Of a DNA stretch of 64,000 nucleotides, positions 29,391-39,151 are shown one piece after another; the stretch's first letter is position 1; each line of letters starts with the position of its first letter. The stretch is from assembly GCA_963813315.1 (NCBI GenBank), contig CAWEYO010000004.1, positions 124,001 through 188,000 of the forward strand, read 5' to 3'. This stretch comes from CAWEYO01 sp963813315. Its GTDB lineage: Bacteria; Pseudomonadota; Alphaproteobacteria; Rhizobiales; Rhizobiaceae. The position numbers were made by a program, and so were the translations under genes. The notes under the pieces were generated by a model, which saw only the letters and a program-made list of their open reading frames with translations, did not search any database and was not told the origin of the DNA.

Positions 29391-29891
29391 TTACTTTGCG
29401 AATTTGGCGTTCAGCGCGTCAGCAACCGATTTCGGCACAAAGGGCCGAATATCGCCGCCCATCGAGGCAATCTGGCGCACAAGTGTCGCGGTAATCGTGC
29501 GCACCGATGGACTTGCCGGCAGGAACACGGTCTGCAGTTCCGGCGCCAACGTCTCGTTCATTCCGGCCATCTGCATCTCGTAGTCGAGATCCGTACCGTC
29601 CCGCAGGCCTCGAATCATGATCGAGGCACCATGCTTCCTCGCCGCGTCGACGACCAATCCCGCAAACGAGACGACGCGAATGCGCTTTCCGTCGTCGCCG
29701 AATTCCTCCGCCGCGGCCTTCTTTATGAGTGCCGCGCGCTCCTCAAACGAAAATAGCGGCGTCTTGCTTGGCTGAACTCCGACTGCCGCGAACACGACAT
29801 CAGCCACGGCCAGCGAAGCCTTGAGCACGTCGAGGTGCCCGTTGGTAAGCGGGTCGAAGGAACCGGCATAGATGGCGATGCGCTCTGTCAT
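29391..29891 (-). CDS. coaD: phosphopantetheine adenylyltransferase
   Basis: CoaD makes dephospho-CoA, the penultimate step of CoA synthesis. The 166 residues are the family length. The nucleotidyl-transferase motif is YAGSFDPLTNGHLDV with the T/HxGH element TNGH. RGLRDGTDLDYEMQM and TATLVRQIASMGGDI are further signatures. It heads the coaD-ppi-ppi-queA-tgt direction. Confidence 0.95.
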   Translation of the reverse strand: MTERIAIYAGSFDPLTNGHLDVLKASLAVADVVFAAVGVQPSKTPLFSFEERAALIKKAAAEEFGDDGKRIRVVSFAGLVVDAARKHGASIMIRGLRDGTDLDYEMQMAGMNETLAPELQTVFLPASPSVRTITATLVRQIASMGGDIRPFVPKSVADALNAKFAK

Positions 29892-30021
29892 GGAACGCGG
29901 TTCTAGCGGCCCTCGCTGCCAAAGGCAATTCGGGATCGGCTTGGCCGGCCGATGTGCGCAAAGTCACAGACGATGAAACCCAACTGCGCTTTATTCGTTA
30001 TTGCGAGAGGAGAATGAAGCC

Positions 30022-30156
30022 ATGATGATTTTCATGCTTGCCGTCGCAATGACCGTTGCCATGCTGATAGCAACAGGAGTGGTCATCCACTACGAGGCAC
30101 AACGCGTCCGCATGGACGACGGCAATGACCGCACTAGCCCGTTTGGCCGGAGCTGA
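30022..30156 (+). CDS. small single-span membrane protein, 44 aa
   Basis: A short frame in the gap between coaD and gyrA starts ATGATG and encodes MMIFMLAVAMTVAMLIAT, a hydrophobic helix, then a polar tail ending SPFGRS. An AGGAG sequence nine bases upstream supports translation. No family is recognised. The orientation is opposite to both neighbours. Confidence 0.5.
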   Translation: MMIFMLAVAMTVAMLIATGVVIHYEAQRVRMDDGNDRTSPFGRS

Positions 30157-30237
30157 GAACGAGACGGCGGGACTACCGCGACACCGCATCCGAGCCTGAC
30201 CCAACTCGTCAGGGCGCGTCGAAAATGGTGGTTCTGA

Positions 30238-33012
30238 TCAGCTCGCGTTGTCGCCCTGGCCGTCGCTGGCGGATTGTGTTTCCCCATTTCCAACCTCCTC
30301 ACCCTGCGGCTCGGAGATACGCTCGACCGAAACAACCTTCTCGCTTTCGGCAGTATTGAAGATGGTAACGCCCTTCGTTGCCCGGCTCGCAACGCGGATT
30401 CCGTTGACCGGAACGCGGATCACCTGCCCGCCGTCAGATACCAGCATGATCTGATCTTCGTTGGCGACAGGGAAAGTCGCGACCAGGCGCCCGATTTCGC
30501 CCGTTTTCGAAACATCGGTCGCGCGTATGCCCTTGCCGCCGCGTCCGGTAAGCCGGAAGTCGTATGACGACGAGCGCTTGCCATAGCCATATTCCGTGAC
30601 GGTGAGAACGAACTGCTCGTGCTGCTTGAGGAATTCGTAACGCTCGTCCGAAAGGTCGGTCTCTTCGCCCACCTCTTCATTGGTGAGCGCGATTTCCTCG
30701 TCCTCGCCGCTCGTCAGACGGCGTTCCGCGACCGAGCGTTTCAGATAGGCAGCGCGCTCGGGCGCGTCCGCATCCACGTGCTCGAGGATCGCCATCGAAA
30801 TCGTCCGGTCGTTTTCGCTCATGGAAATGCCGCGCACACCAACTGAATTGCGGCCGGCAAATACGCGAACGTCGCTCGCGGGAAACCGGATACACTGGCC
30901 GGATGCAGCGGTAAGCAGCACATCATCGTTTTCAGTGCATGTCTCCACGCCCAGGATCTCGTCGCCGACCTCGTCAAGCTTCATGGCGATCTTGCCGTTG
31001 CGGTTGACCTGCACGAAGTCCGACAGCTTGTTGCGGCGCACGGTCCCGCGAGTCGTCGCGAACATGACGTCGAGCGCGCTCCAACTCGCCTCATCCTCCG
31101 GCAGCGGCATGATGGTGGTGATGCGCTCGCCCTGCTCCAGCGGCAGGAGATTGATAAGGGCTTTGCCGCGTGACTGGGGACTGCCGACCGGTAGGCGCCA
31201 GACTTTTTCCTTGTAGACGATGCCGCGCGAGGAGAAGAAAAGCACGGGCGAGTGCGTATTCGCGACGAACAGCCGCGTGACGAAATCCGTGTCTTTGGTC
31301 GACATGCCGGAACGGCCCTTGCCGCCGCGGGCCTGCGCGCGATAGATCGACAAGGGCACGCGCTTTATGTAGCCCTCGTGAGTGACGGTGACGACCATGT
31401 CCTCGCGCTGTATGAGGTCTTCGTCCTCCATGTCCGCGCCGCCCTCGGCGATCTCGGTACGGCGCGGCGTCCCGAATTCGTCGCGCACGGCGGCGAGTTC
31501 GTCCTTGACGATCTGCTCGATCCGGACGCGCGACGACAGGATGTCCAGGTAATCCGTGATTTCGGCGCCTATGGTGTTCAACTCGTCGGCAATCTCGTCG
31601 CGGCCGAGCGCGGTCAGTCGCTGCAGCCTCAGTTCAAGGATTGCCCGCGCCTGCTCTTCTGAAAGATTGTAGGTGCCGTCCTCATTGATCCGGTGCCGCG
31701 GATCGTCGATCAGAAGGATCAGTGATTCGACGTCGGAAGCCGCCCAGTGGCGCTCCATCAGCTGCACGCGCGCTGTTTGCGGGTCTGGCGCGCTGCGGAT
31801 CAGCTTGATGACTTCATCTATGTTGGCGACGGCGATTGCGAGGCCCACCAACACGTGCGCCCGGTCGCGCACCTTCCTCAGGAGGAACTTCGTGCGGCGG
31901 CTGATCACCTCCTCGCGGAACGCGATGAAGGCCCTCAGCATGTCGATCAGGGTCAGCACTTCCGGCTTGCCGCCGTTCAACGCCACCACATTGGCGCCAA
32001 AAGTGGTTTGCAGGGGCGTGTAGCGATAGAGTTGGTTGAGCACCACGTCGGCAACGGCGTCCCTACGCAGCTCAATCACCACGCGATAGCCCTGCCGGTC
32101 GCTTTCGTCGCGGATATCGGAAATGCCTTCGATGCGCTTTTCGCGCACCAAATCCGCCATTTTCTCGATCATCGCCGCCTTGTTCACCTGGTAAGGCACT
32201 TCGGTGATAATGATCGCCTCGCGGTCGCCGCGAATCGTTTCAATGCCGACCTTGCCACGCATCAGGATCGAGCCGCGCCCGGTGGAATAAGCGCTGTAGA
32301 TTCCGGATCGGCCAAGAATGATGCCGCCGGTGGGAAAATCCGGTCCCGGAATAATCTCCATCAGCTCCGGCAGCCCCATGGCCGGATTGTCGATCAGCGC
32401 GATCGCGCCATTGATGATTTCCCCCAGATTGTGCGGCGGAATGTTCGTCGCCATGCCGACCGCGATACCGCCGGAGCCGTTGACGAGCAGATTGGGGAAC
32501 CGTGCCGGCAACACGCGCGGCTCCTCGCCGGAGGCGTCGTAGTTGGCCTGGAAATCGACGGTGTCCTTGTCGATGTCCTCAAGCAACTCGTGCGCCACCT
32601 TGGCGAGGCGGGTTTCCGTGTAGCGCATCGCTGCCGGAGGATCGCCATCGATCGAGCCGAAATTTCCCTGGCCGTCGATCAGCGGCACGCGCATTGACCA
32701 ATCCTGCGCCATGCGTACCAGCGCATCATAGATCGAGGCGTCTCCGTGCGGATGGTATTTGCCCATCACGTCGGCGACAGGCCGGGCAGACTTCACATAT
32801 TTGCGGTTCCAGTGGTAGCCGCTCTCGAAAGCCGCATAAAGGATGCGCCGATGCACCGGCTTCAGGCCGTCGCGCACATCGGGCAGCGCACGGCTCACGA
32901 TGACGCTCATCGCGTAATCGAGATAAGAACGCTGCATCTCCTCGACAATGGAAATCGGCTCGATGCCGGAAGGGCCGCCATCGGGGCCGCGCGGTGTCTT
33001 CTGGTCAGTCAA
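30238..33012 (-). CDS. gyrA: DNA gyrase subunit A
   Basis: GyrA is the breakage-reunion subunit of gyrase. The 924 residues contain the catalytic Tyr131 in AAMRYTETRL and a full beta-pinwheel C-terminal domain. The quinolone region reads YHPHGDASIYD, with Ala at the position of E. coli Ser83 and Asp retained at the Asp87 position. The apparent start is TTG at 33012 (MTDQKTPRGP); no in-frame ATG lies upstream before a stop. The C-terminal tail is acidic and low-complexity. Confidence 0.96.
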   Translation of the reverse strand: MTDQKTPRGPDGGPSGIEPISIVEEMQRSYLDYAMSVIVSRALPDVRDGLKPVHRRILYAAFESGYHWNRKYVKSARPVADVMGKYHPHGDASIYDALVRMAQDWSMRVPLIDGQGNFGSIDGDPPAAMRYTETRLAKVAHELLEDIDKDTVDFQANYDASGEEPRVLPARFPNLLVNGSGGIAVGMATNIPPHNLGEIINGAIALIDNPAMGLPELMEIIPGPDFPTGGIILGRSGIYSAYSTGRGSILMRGKVGIETIRGDREAIIITEVPYQVNKAAMIEKMADLVREKRIEGISDIRDESDRQGYRVVIELRRDAVADVVLNQLYRYTPLQTTFGANVVALNGGKPEVLTLIDMLRAFIAFREEVISRRTKFLLRKVRDRAHVLVGLAIAVANIDEVIKLIRSAPDPQTARVQLMERHWAASDVESLILLIDDPRHRINEDGTYNLSEEQARAILELRLQRLTALGRDEIADELNTIGAEITDYLDILSSRVRIEQIVKDELAAVRDEFGTPRRTEIAEGGADMEDEDLIQREDMVVTVTHEGYIKRVPLSIYRAQARGGKGRSGMSTKDTDFVTRLFVANTHSPVLFFSSRGIVYKEKVWRLPVGSPQSRGKALINLLPLEQGERITTIMPLPEDEASWSALDVMFATTRGTVRRNKLSDFVQVNRNGKIAMKLDEVGDEILGVETCTENDDVLLTAASGQCIRFPASDVRVFAGRNSVGVRGISMSENDRTISMAILEHVDADAPERAAYLKRSVAERRLTSGEDEEIALTNEEVGEETDLSDERYEFLKQHEQFVLTVTEYGYGKRSSSYDFRLTGRGGKGIRATDVSKTGEIGRLVATFPVANEDQIMLVSDGGQVIRVPVNGIRVASRATKGVTIFNTAESEKVVSVERISEPQGEEVGNGETQSASDGQGDNAS

Positions 33013-33328
33013 AACGGATCACGATCAATATAGGAATCACGCTCATCTTATATAGGAGAAGCCCGCAATTCTCCAATGCCGAGCGGCGTTTTCCCGACCT
33101 AATTTCGTCCACGAATTCAAAAGGGTACGAGCCCTGCGCCAGCCTGCGACAGCGTGTCCGGTCGAGAGCAATGCCGCGCGGGAAAGGGAGAGCTGTAACC
33201 CATTCGTGCGGTTCATTTCGTTCTCCATCATCGGTCCGACGCACGCGAAGCGGAGATAAAGGCGTATTGGCTGCTGTTCAACCGTGCTGTGGCCCTTCAG
33301 TGCGGCTGGCGCGCCTTTCTCAATCGGG

Positions 33329-33436
33329 CTAGAGCAGCGGACGCACCGATGGAATCGGTGCTGCTGCTCTATCTCTTTGTTTGAGCATCGGATTTTCCCC
33401 GAAACCGGGTTTCCACTTTCGGGTCCGATGCTCTAG
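33329..33436. repeat. family B palindromic repeat
   Basis: Two hairpins lie in series. The first joins GAGCAGCGGACGCACCGAT to TCGGTGCTGCTGCTC. The second joins GAGCATCGGATTTT to CCGATGCTC through CCGAAA/TTTCGG pairings. It lies 23 bases before the marC start. The preceding 316 bases after gyrA show no gene and should hold the gyrA promoter. Confidence 0.85.
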
Positions 33437-33459
33437 CCTGATGTCGAGGGGATTTGCCG

Positions 33460-34089
33460 ATGCCAAGCTATGATAGTCTTTTCAATGCCTTCGTGACCTT
33501 GCTGGTGACGATCGACCCGCCTGGGCTGGCGCCGCTGTTCCTAGCTATCACGCGCGGCATGAGCCGCGACGAACGCCGGCAAGTCTCTATCCGTGCCAGC
33601 ATCATAGGGTTCGGAGTGCTCGCGCTTTTTGCCCTCGCCGGCGCCTCGATTCTGGCCGTCTTCGGGATCACGCTTCCGGCGTTCCGCGTGGCCGGCGGCT
33701 TCTTGCTCTTTTTCATCGCGTTCGAGATGGTCTTCGAAAAGCGCCAGGATCGTAAGGAAAAGATCTCGGATGTCGCGGTAACAAAGGACATGGTCCATCA
33801 TATTGCCGCGTTTCCGCTGGCGATCCCGTTGATTGCTGGCCCTGGCGCCATTTCGGCGACCGTGCTGCTCTCGGGCGCCTTCCGGGGCTGGCCCGCGCAG
33901 GCCGCCCTGGTCGGCATCATTTTGGCATGTCTGATGATTACTTATTTCGTCTTCATTCTTGCAGAGCGCATCGACGGTATCCTCGGCCATACGGGTCGCT
34001 CGATCCTCACGCGGCTCCTCGGAGTGATTCTCGCTGCCCTCGCCGTGCAATTCGTCGCCGATGGCGTCAAGGAACTGATCGCAGCATAG
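33460..34089 (+). CDS. MarC family integral membrane protein
   Basis: This 209-residue UPF0056/MarC protein has about six hydrophobic helices. Landmarks are LLVTIDPPGLAPLFLAIT, AGGFLLFFIAFEM and PLAIPLIAGPGAIS. The family was once linked to multiple antibiotic resistance, but its transport role is unproven. The ATG at 33460 is preceded by AGGGGAT; a TTG two codons earlier is less likely. Confidence 0.88.
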   Translation: MPSYDSLFNAFVTLLVTIDPPGLAPLFLAITRGMSRDERRQVSIRASIIGFGVLALFALAGASILAVFGITLPAFRVAGGFLLFFIAFEMVFEKRQDRKEKISDVAVTKDMVHHIAAFPLAIPLIAGPGAISATVLLSGAFRGWPAQAALVGIILACLMITYFVFILAERIDGILGHTGRSILTRLLGVILAALAVQFVADGVKELIAA

Positions 34090-34166
34090 CGTTGCCGTGC
34101 GCGATTTCTCGATGCGAGCCGGTGCGGCACCAGATCGGATATCGGCGCCAGGCCGCGTCGCGCCCA

Positions 34167-34286
34167 TAGAGCATCGGACCCGATGGCGATTGGTTTCGCC
34201 GACCTCCAACGTTGCAACCTCATCTTGCTCTAAACTGGAGCATCGGACCCGAGAGGGGGTACCAGTTTCCGGAAAATCCGATGCTC
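34167..34286. repeat. degenerate family B repeats
   Basis: A half element at 34167-34232 (AGAGCATCGGACCCG...TTGCTCTA) is followed by a compact palindrome at 34238-34286 whose GAGCATCGG and CCGATGCTC arms are exact. The rest of the gap up to 34421 has a weakly similar AGAGAGCGGCAACACCGAT stretch and no gene. Confidence 0.75.
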
Positions 34287-34421
34287 AATCAATCCGATGC
34301 TTATACAAAGAGAGCGGCAACACCGATCCATGATTCCATTGATGACTCCGCCGCCCATAGCGGCCGTTAGCCGAGGGTGATAGAGCGGGAACCCCTGACT
34401 ACGAGCCACATCGGATGACCC

Positions 34422-34895
34422 ATGAGCCTTGAGTCTGTACGCGCCTTCCTTGCCGAGCACGCCCCGGATCTGGCGGTCATTGAAACTGCGTCCAGTTCCG
34501 CCACCGTTTCACTCGCCGCCGAGGCGCATGGAGTCACGCCGGCACAAATCGCAAAGACAATATGCCTGCGCGTCGGCACCGAAACCATCCTCATCGTCAC
34601 CAGCGGCACAGCGCGGCTGGACAACAGGAAATTCAAGGACACGTTCGGCGCCAAGCCGCGCATGCTGGATGCAGAGCAGGTTCTGGCGTCCACAAGCCAT
34701 CCGGTAGGAGGCGTATGCCCTTTCGGTCTGCCATCACCACTGCCTGTCTACTGCGACGTTTCCCTTCGCGCCTTCAAAGAGGTGGTCCCCGCCGCCGGCG
34801 CAACCAACGCCGCCCTTCGCATCACGCCCGAACGCATCGCCGAACTCGCTAACGCCAAATGGATCGATGTGGGCCACCAGCTGTTGCCCACATGA
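34422..34895 (+). CDS. YbaK/EbsC family Cys-tRNA(Pro) deacylase-like protein
   Basis: YbaK-like proteins hydrolyse mischarged aminoacyl-tRNAs. The 157 residues contain ATVSLAAEAHGV, the lysine-bearing AQIAKTICLRV, the GTARLDNRKFKD loop and HPVGGVCPFGLP, all typical. The exact substrate (Cys, Ala or another amino acid) cannot be told. The gene converges on ssb, with 8 bases between the stops. Confidence 0.88.
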   Translation: MSLESVRAFLAEHAPDLAVIETASSSATVSLAAEAHGVTPAQIAKTICLRVGTETILIVTSGTARLDNRKFKDTFGAKPRMLDAEQVLASTSHPVGGVCPFGLPSPLPVYCDVSLRAFKEVVPAAGATNAALRITPERIAELANAKWIDVGHQLLPT

Positions 34896-34903
34896 CCAAT
34901 GTG

Positions 34904-35413
34904 TCAAAAAGGAATCTCATCATCGAGGTCGCGTGAACCGCCGCCGCCTCCAGAGCCGCCGCGACTGCCGCCGCCGCGCTCGTCATTTGGCCCGGACTGG
35001 CCGAAGTCCGAACCGCGTGCGCCACCGCCGTAACCGACCTGACCGCCTTCGCCGCCCTGCCCACGCGCATCGAGCATCTGCAGCTCGCCGCGGAACTTCT
35101 GCAAAACAATTTCCGTCGTATACCGGTCCTGCCCGCTTTGGTCCTGCCATTTGCGGGTCTGCAACTGGCCTTCGACGTATACCTTCATGCCCTTCTTGAG
35201 ATATTGCTCCGCCACCTTGGCCAAGTTGTCGTTGAAGATGACGACACTGTGCCACTCGGTCTTTTCCTTGCGGTCACCGGAGTTCTTGTCGCGCCAGCTC
35301 TCGGACGTTGCGATCCTGAGATTGACGACCGGATCACCGGAATTCAGCCGGCGGATTTCCGGATCGGCGCCCAGATTGCCCACCAGAATGACCTTGTTCA
35401 CGCTACCTGCCAT
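34904..35413 (-). CDS. ssb: single-stranded DNA-binding protein
   Basis: SSB coats ssDNA in replication and repair. The 169 residues have the OB fold from MAGSVNKVILVGNLG to about 115, then a Gly-rich linker and the acidic tip DLDDEIPF that recruits partners. ATG at 35413 follows GGAGA; a GTG one codon earlier is not preferred. An SOS box 116 bases upstream suggests LexA control. It is divergent from uvrA. Confidence 0.95.
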   Translation of the reverse strand: MAGSVNKVILVGNLGADPEIRRLNSGDPVVNLRIATSESWRDKNSGDRKEKTEWHSVVIFNDNLAKVAEQYLKKGMKVYVEGQLQTRKWQDQSGQDRYTTEIVLQKFRGELQMLDARGQGGEGGQVGYGGGARGSDFGQSGPNDERGGGSRGGSGGGGGSRDLDDEIPF

Positions 35414-35528
35414 CACACTTCTCCGCGCTCATCCGAAACCAGACAGAAACTATGGCGCACCTTATCCGACGCGTTCCGGGCGCGCGGCTCTATCGCCAAA
35501 AAAAAGCGCGCTTTCCACAAAATTGTTT

Positions 35529-35543
35529 GTTCCTTGTTTGTTC
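35529..35543. promoter_or_regulatory. LexA/SOS box upstream of ssb
   Basis: GTTC-CTTGTTT-GTTC matches the alphaproteobacterial SOS consensus GTTC-N7-GTTC exactly. It lies 116 bases before the ssb start on the side expected for its promoter. Confidence 0.8.
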
Positions 35544-36060
35544 TAGTACAATCTCCACGGAGGTGCAAGCGGGTCAAACTCTGCCTAAAGAAACGGCCCC
35601 GCCGCTGTCATCTTGAGCGCACGGGGCCTTGTTGGGGCTAAACCCCTAAATGCCGGGAGTGTTTTACCGGCTTTACTCTCTCGGACGCCTCATCGGCACG
35701 CAGCCGAATGATCCGACTAATGGTCTCTGATTGTAAGGTGATTCGACAGGAGCAATTGCTGCCTCGGCGAGCGTCACGCCTGCCGTGGCTCCGTTTTCAT
35801 GGGGAGCCAATTAGAACAGTCCGGTGGGGTCATGCCTCCCTCCTCGGATCGTTGCTCCGAATATCTCTCGGTTGCCTCGTCCGCGCGTTTGCGGCGTCTC
35901 GCAAACCCGACTTGCGTGTTCACGAATTCAGCTCCGAAGAGGCGGTGATCTTGCATCCGGCACACCCTTCGCGTCAACCACTTTGCCTGCTTCAAGGAAA
36001 AATGTGATCGACAGAGCGCTGTGTGCGGGGAGTTTTCCACACCCATATTGTCAGGAGCGT

Positions 36061-36075
36061 GTTCGGTCTTTGTTC
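36061..36075. promoter_or_regulatory. LexA/SOS box upstream of uvrA
   Basis: GTTC-GGTCTTT-GTTC is a second exact GTTC-N7-GTTC match, 149 bases before the uvrA start. Having separate boxes for the two divergent genes fits independent promoters. Confidence 0.8.
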
Positions 36076-36223
36076 TTTTTGCTTGCCCCCTTGCACGAAA
36101 GGCGGTTAAAGGGCATGCGGCGGGTGTGCAAACTCTCTCGACGGAGCGGCAAGAATACCTACATGAGGGGATGGCCGGGCAAGCCCGCCAATCCGAGCAA
36201 ACTACCAAAGGCGGCGGACCGGC

Positions 36224-39146
36224 ATGGCCGATCACAAATACATTTCCATTCGCGGCGCCCGCGAACACAATTTGAAGAATGTCGATCTCGATCTGCCGCG
36301 CGACAGCCTGATCGTCATGACCGGCCTGTCCGGCTCCGGCAAGTCGTCGCTCGCCTTCGATACGATCTATGCCGAGGGCCAGCGGCGCTATGTCGAGAGC
36401 CTTTCAGCCTATGCGCGGCAATTCCTGGAAATGATGCAGAAGCCGGACGTCGATCAGATCGACGGCCTCTCGCCTGCCATCTCCATCGAACAGAAGACGA
36501 CGTCTCGCAATCCGCGCTCGACGGTCGGCACCGTCACCGAAATCTATGACTACATGCGCCTTCTTTTTGCGCGCGTGGGTGTTCCCTATTCGCCCGCCAC
36601 CGGCCTTCCGATCGAAAGCCAGACCGTCAGCCAGATGGTGGACAGGGTGCTGGGGCTCAACGAGGGCACGCGTCTCTACATCACGGCGCCGATCGTGCGC
36701 GGCCGCAAGGGCGAATACCGCAAGGAACTCGCCGAGCTTCAGAAGAAGGGCTTTCAGCGCGTCAAGGTCGACGGCGTCTTCCATGAAATCGCCGATGTGC
36801 CGACGCTGGACAAGAAATACAAGCATGATATCGACGTGGTCGTCGATCGCGTTGTCGTGCGTCCCGACCTTGGCGCGCGCCTTGCGGATTCCATCGAGAC
36901 GGCCTTGAAGCTGGCGGAAGGTCTTGCGGTCGCGGAGTTTGCCGACAGGCCGCTGCCGGCGGAGGAAACGGCCGAAGAATCCGCCAACAAGTCGAAGAAT
37001 GAAACGCATGAGCGGATTTTGTTTTCCGAAAAGTTCGCCTGCCCGGTTTCCGGCTTCACCATTTCCGAGATCGAACCCAGGCTCTTCTCTTTCAACAATC
37101 CGTTCGGCGCATGTCCCTCCTGCGACGGCCTCGGCAACCAGCGCGCCATTGATGCCAGCCTGATTGTTCCTGACGAAAGCATTTCCCTGCGCGACGGCGC
37201 CGTGAGCCCCTGGGCCAAATCCACTTCGCCCTATTACGCGCAGACGCTGGACGCACTCGGAAAGGCCTATGGCTTCAAGCTTGGCGACCGCTTCAGGGAC
37301 CTGACGGCAGAGGCGAAGCAAGCAATTCTCTATGGCACCGGCGAGCGCGAGGTCACCTTCCACTATGACGACGGCCTGCGTTCCTACAACACGACAAAGA
37401 CCTTCGAGGGTGTGATCCCCAATCTCGAACGTCGCTGGAAGGAGACCGAATCCGCGTGGATGCGGGAGGAGATCGAGCGCTTTATGTCGGCGACGCCCTG
37501 CCCTGCCTGCAATGGCTATCGCCTGAAGCCCGAGACACTGGCCGTCAAGATCGCGGGAAAGCATATCGGCGAGGTGACGGAACTCTCGATCCGAAGCGCC
37601 AATGTGTGGTTCGAGGAACTGCCCGGCTCACTGAATGCCAAGCAGAACGAGATCGCCTTACGCATCCTCAAGGAAATCCGCGAGCGGCTGCGTTTTCTGA
37701 ACGATGTCGGTCTCGACTATCTGACACTGTCACGCAATTCCGGCAGCCTTTCCGGCGGCGAGAGTCGAGCGCATCAGGCTCGCCTCGCAGATCGGCTCCG
37801 GCCTCACCGGTGTTCTTTACGTGTTGGACGAGCCCTCGATCGGCCTCCACCAGCGAGATAATTCCCGACTGCTCGATACGCTGAAACACCTGCGCGACCT
37901 CGGCAACACGGTCATCGTCGTAGAGCATGACGAGGACGCGATCCTCCATGCGGACTACGTGGTCGACATCGGTCCAGCTGCCGGCATCCATGGCGGCCAC
38001 GTGATCGCGGTGGGCGCACCGCGCGAGATCATGGCCAATCCGGCCTCGATCACCGGCAAATATCTGTCCGGCGAACTCGAAATCCCGACGCCGTCCTCTC
38101 GCCGCGAGCTTAAGAAGTCGCGGCGTATCCGGGTGGTTGGCGCGCGCGGCAACAATCTGCGCAACGTCACGGCCGAAATCCCGATCGGCACGTTCACCTG
38201 CGTCACCGGCGTTTCCGGCGGCGGCAAGTCGACATTCCTGATCGAGACGCTGTTCAAAGCCGCCTCCCGCCGGATCATGGGCTCGCGCGAGCACCCGGCC
38301 GACCACGACCGAATCGAGGGACTTGAATTCATCGACAAGGTCATCGACATCGACCAGTCCCCGATCGGGCGCACGCCGCGCTCGAACCCGGCGACCTACA
38401 CCGGCGCCTTCACGCCGATCCGCGACTGGTTCGCGGGACTACCGGAAGCCAAGGCGCGCGGCTATCAGCCTGGCCGCTTCTCCTTCAACGTTAAGGGCGG
38501 ACGCTGCGAGGCCTGCCAGGGCGACGGTGTTATCAAGATCGAGATGCACTTCCTGCCCGATGTCTACGTCACCTGCGACGTCTGTCACGGCAAGCGTTAC
38601 AACCGCGAGACGCTCGACGTCACCTTCAAGGGCAGATCGATCGCCGATGTGCTCGATATGACGGTCGAGGAAGGCGTCGAGTTCTTCGCCGCTGTTCCCG
38701 CCGTGCGCGACAAGCTGATAACGCTGAATCAGGTCGGCCTCGGCTACATCCATATCGGACAGCAGGCGACGACCCTTTCGGGCGGCGAGGCGCAACGCAT
38801 CAAGCTCGCTAAGGAGCTTTCCCGCCGGGCGACCGGCAAGACGCTTTACATCCTCGACGAACCGACGACCGGGTTGCATTTCCATGATGTGGCCAAGCTT
38901 CTTGAAGTTCTGCATGAGCTTGTCGACCAGGGCAATACGGTTGTCGTCATTGAGCACAATCTGGAGGTCGTCAAAACCGCCGACTGGGTTCTCGATCTTG
39001 GGCCCGAGGGCGGCGACGGCGGCGGCGAGGTGGTGGCGGCAGGCAGGCCGGAGGACATCATGCACGAGCCGCGCAGCTATACGGGGCAGTTCCTCAAGGA
39101 GCTGCTGGAGCGGCGGCCGAAGGGGAAGCGGGAAGCGGCGGAGTAA
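36224..39146 (+). pseudogene. uvrA: excinuclease ABC subunit A with internal frameshift
   Basis: UvrA is the damage-recognition ATPase of nucleotide excision repair. The N-terminal frame (36224-37861) has Walker A GLSGSGKSS and the first zinc module. The C-terminal frame (37821-39146) has CEACQGDG, TCDVCHGKRYN, a second P-loop GVSGGGKST and the LSGGEAQRIKLAKE signature. They are joined at the first signature, where AGTCAGCGC is expected but AGTCGAGCGC is read: one extra G at about 37767 turns LSGGESQRI into SGGESRAHQ. Removing it restores a single frame of about 973 residues. ATG at 36224 gives the standard MADHKYISIRGAREHNL-type start. Confidence 0.9.
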
Positions 39147-39151
39147 GACAA

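Larger units (their letters stand above)
35414..36223. other. ssb-uvrA divergent intergenic region
   Basis: About 810 bases carry two SOS boxes and several small hairpins (GGGGCTAAACCCC near 35631; a GCCGG...CCGGC stem near 35652). Open frames up to 99 codons exist, but none is recognisable or has a ribosome binding site. This is long for a simple double promoter, so an RNA gene cannot be excluded. Confidence 0.5.

Noticed and set aside
35708..36007. 99-codon plus-strand frame between ssb and uvrA
   Set aside because: No ribosome binding site or family, and it occupies the SOS promoter region.
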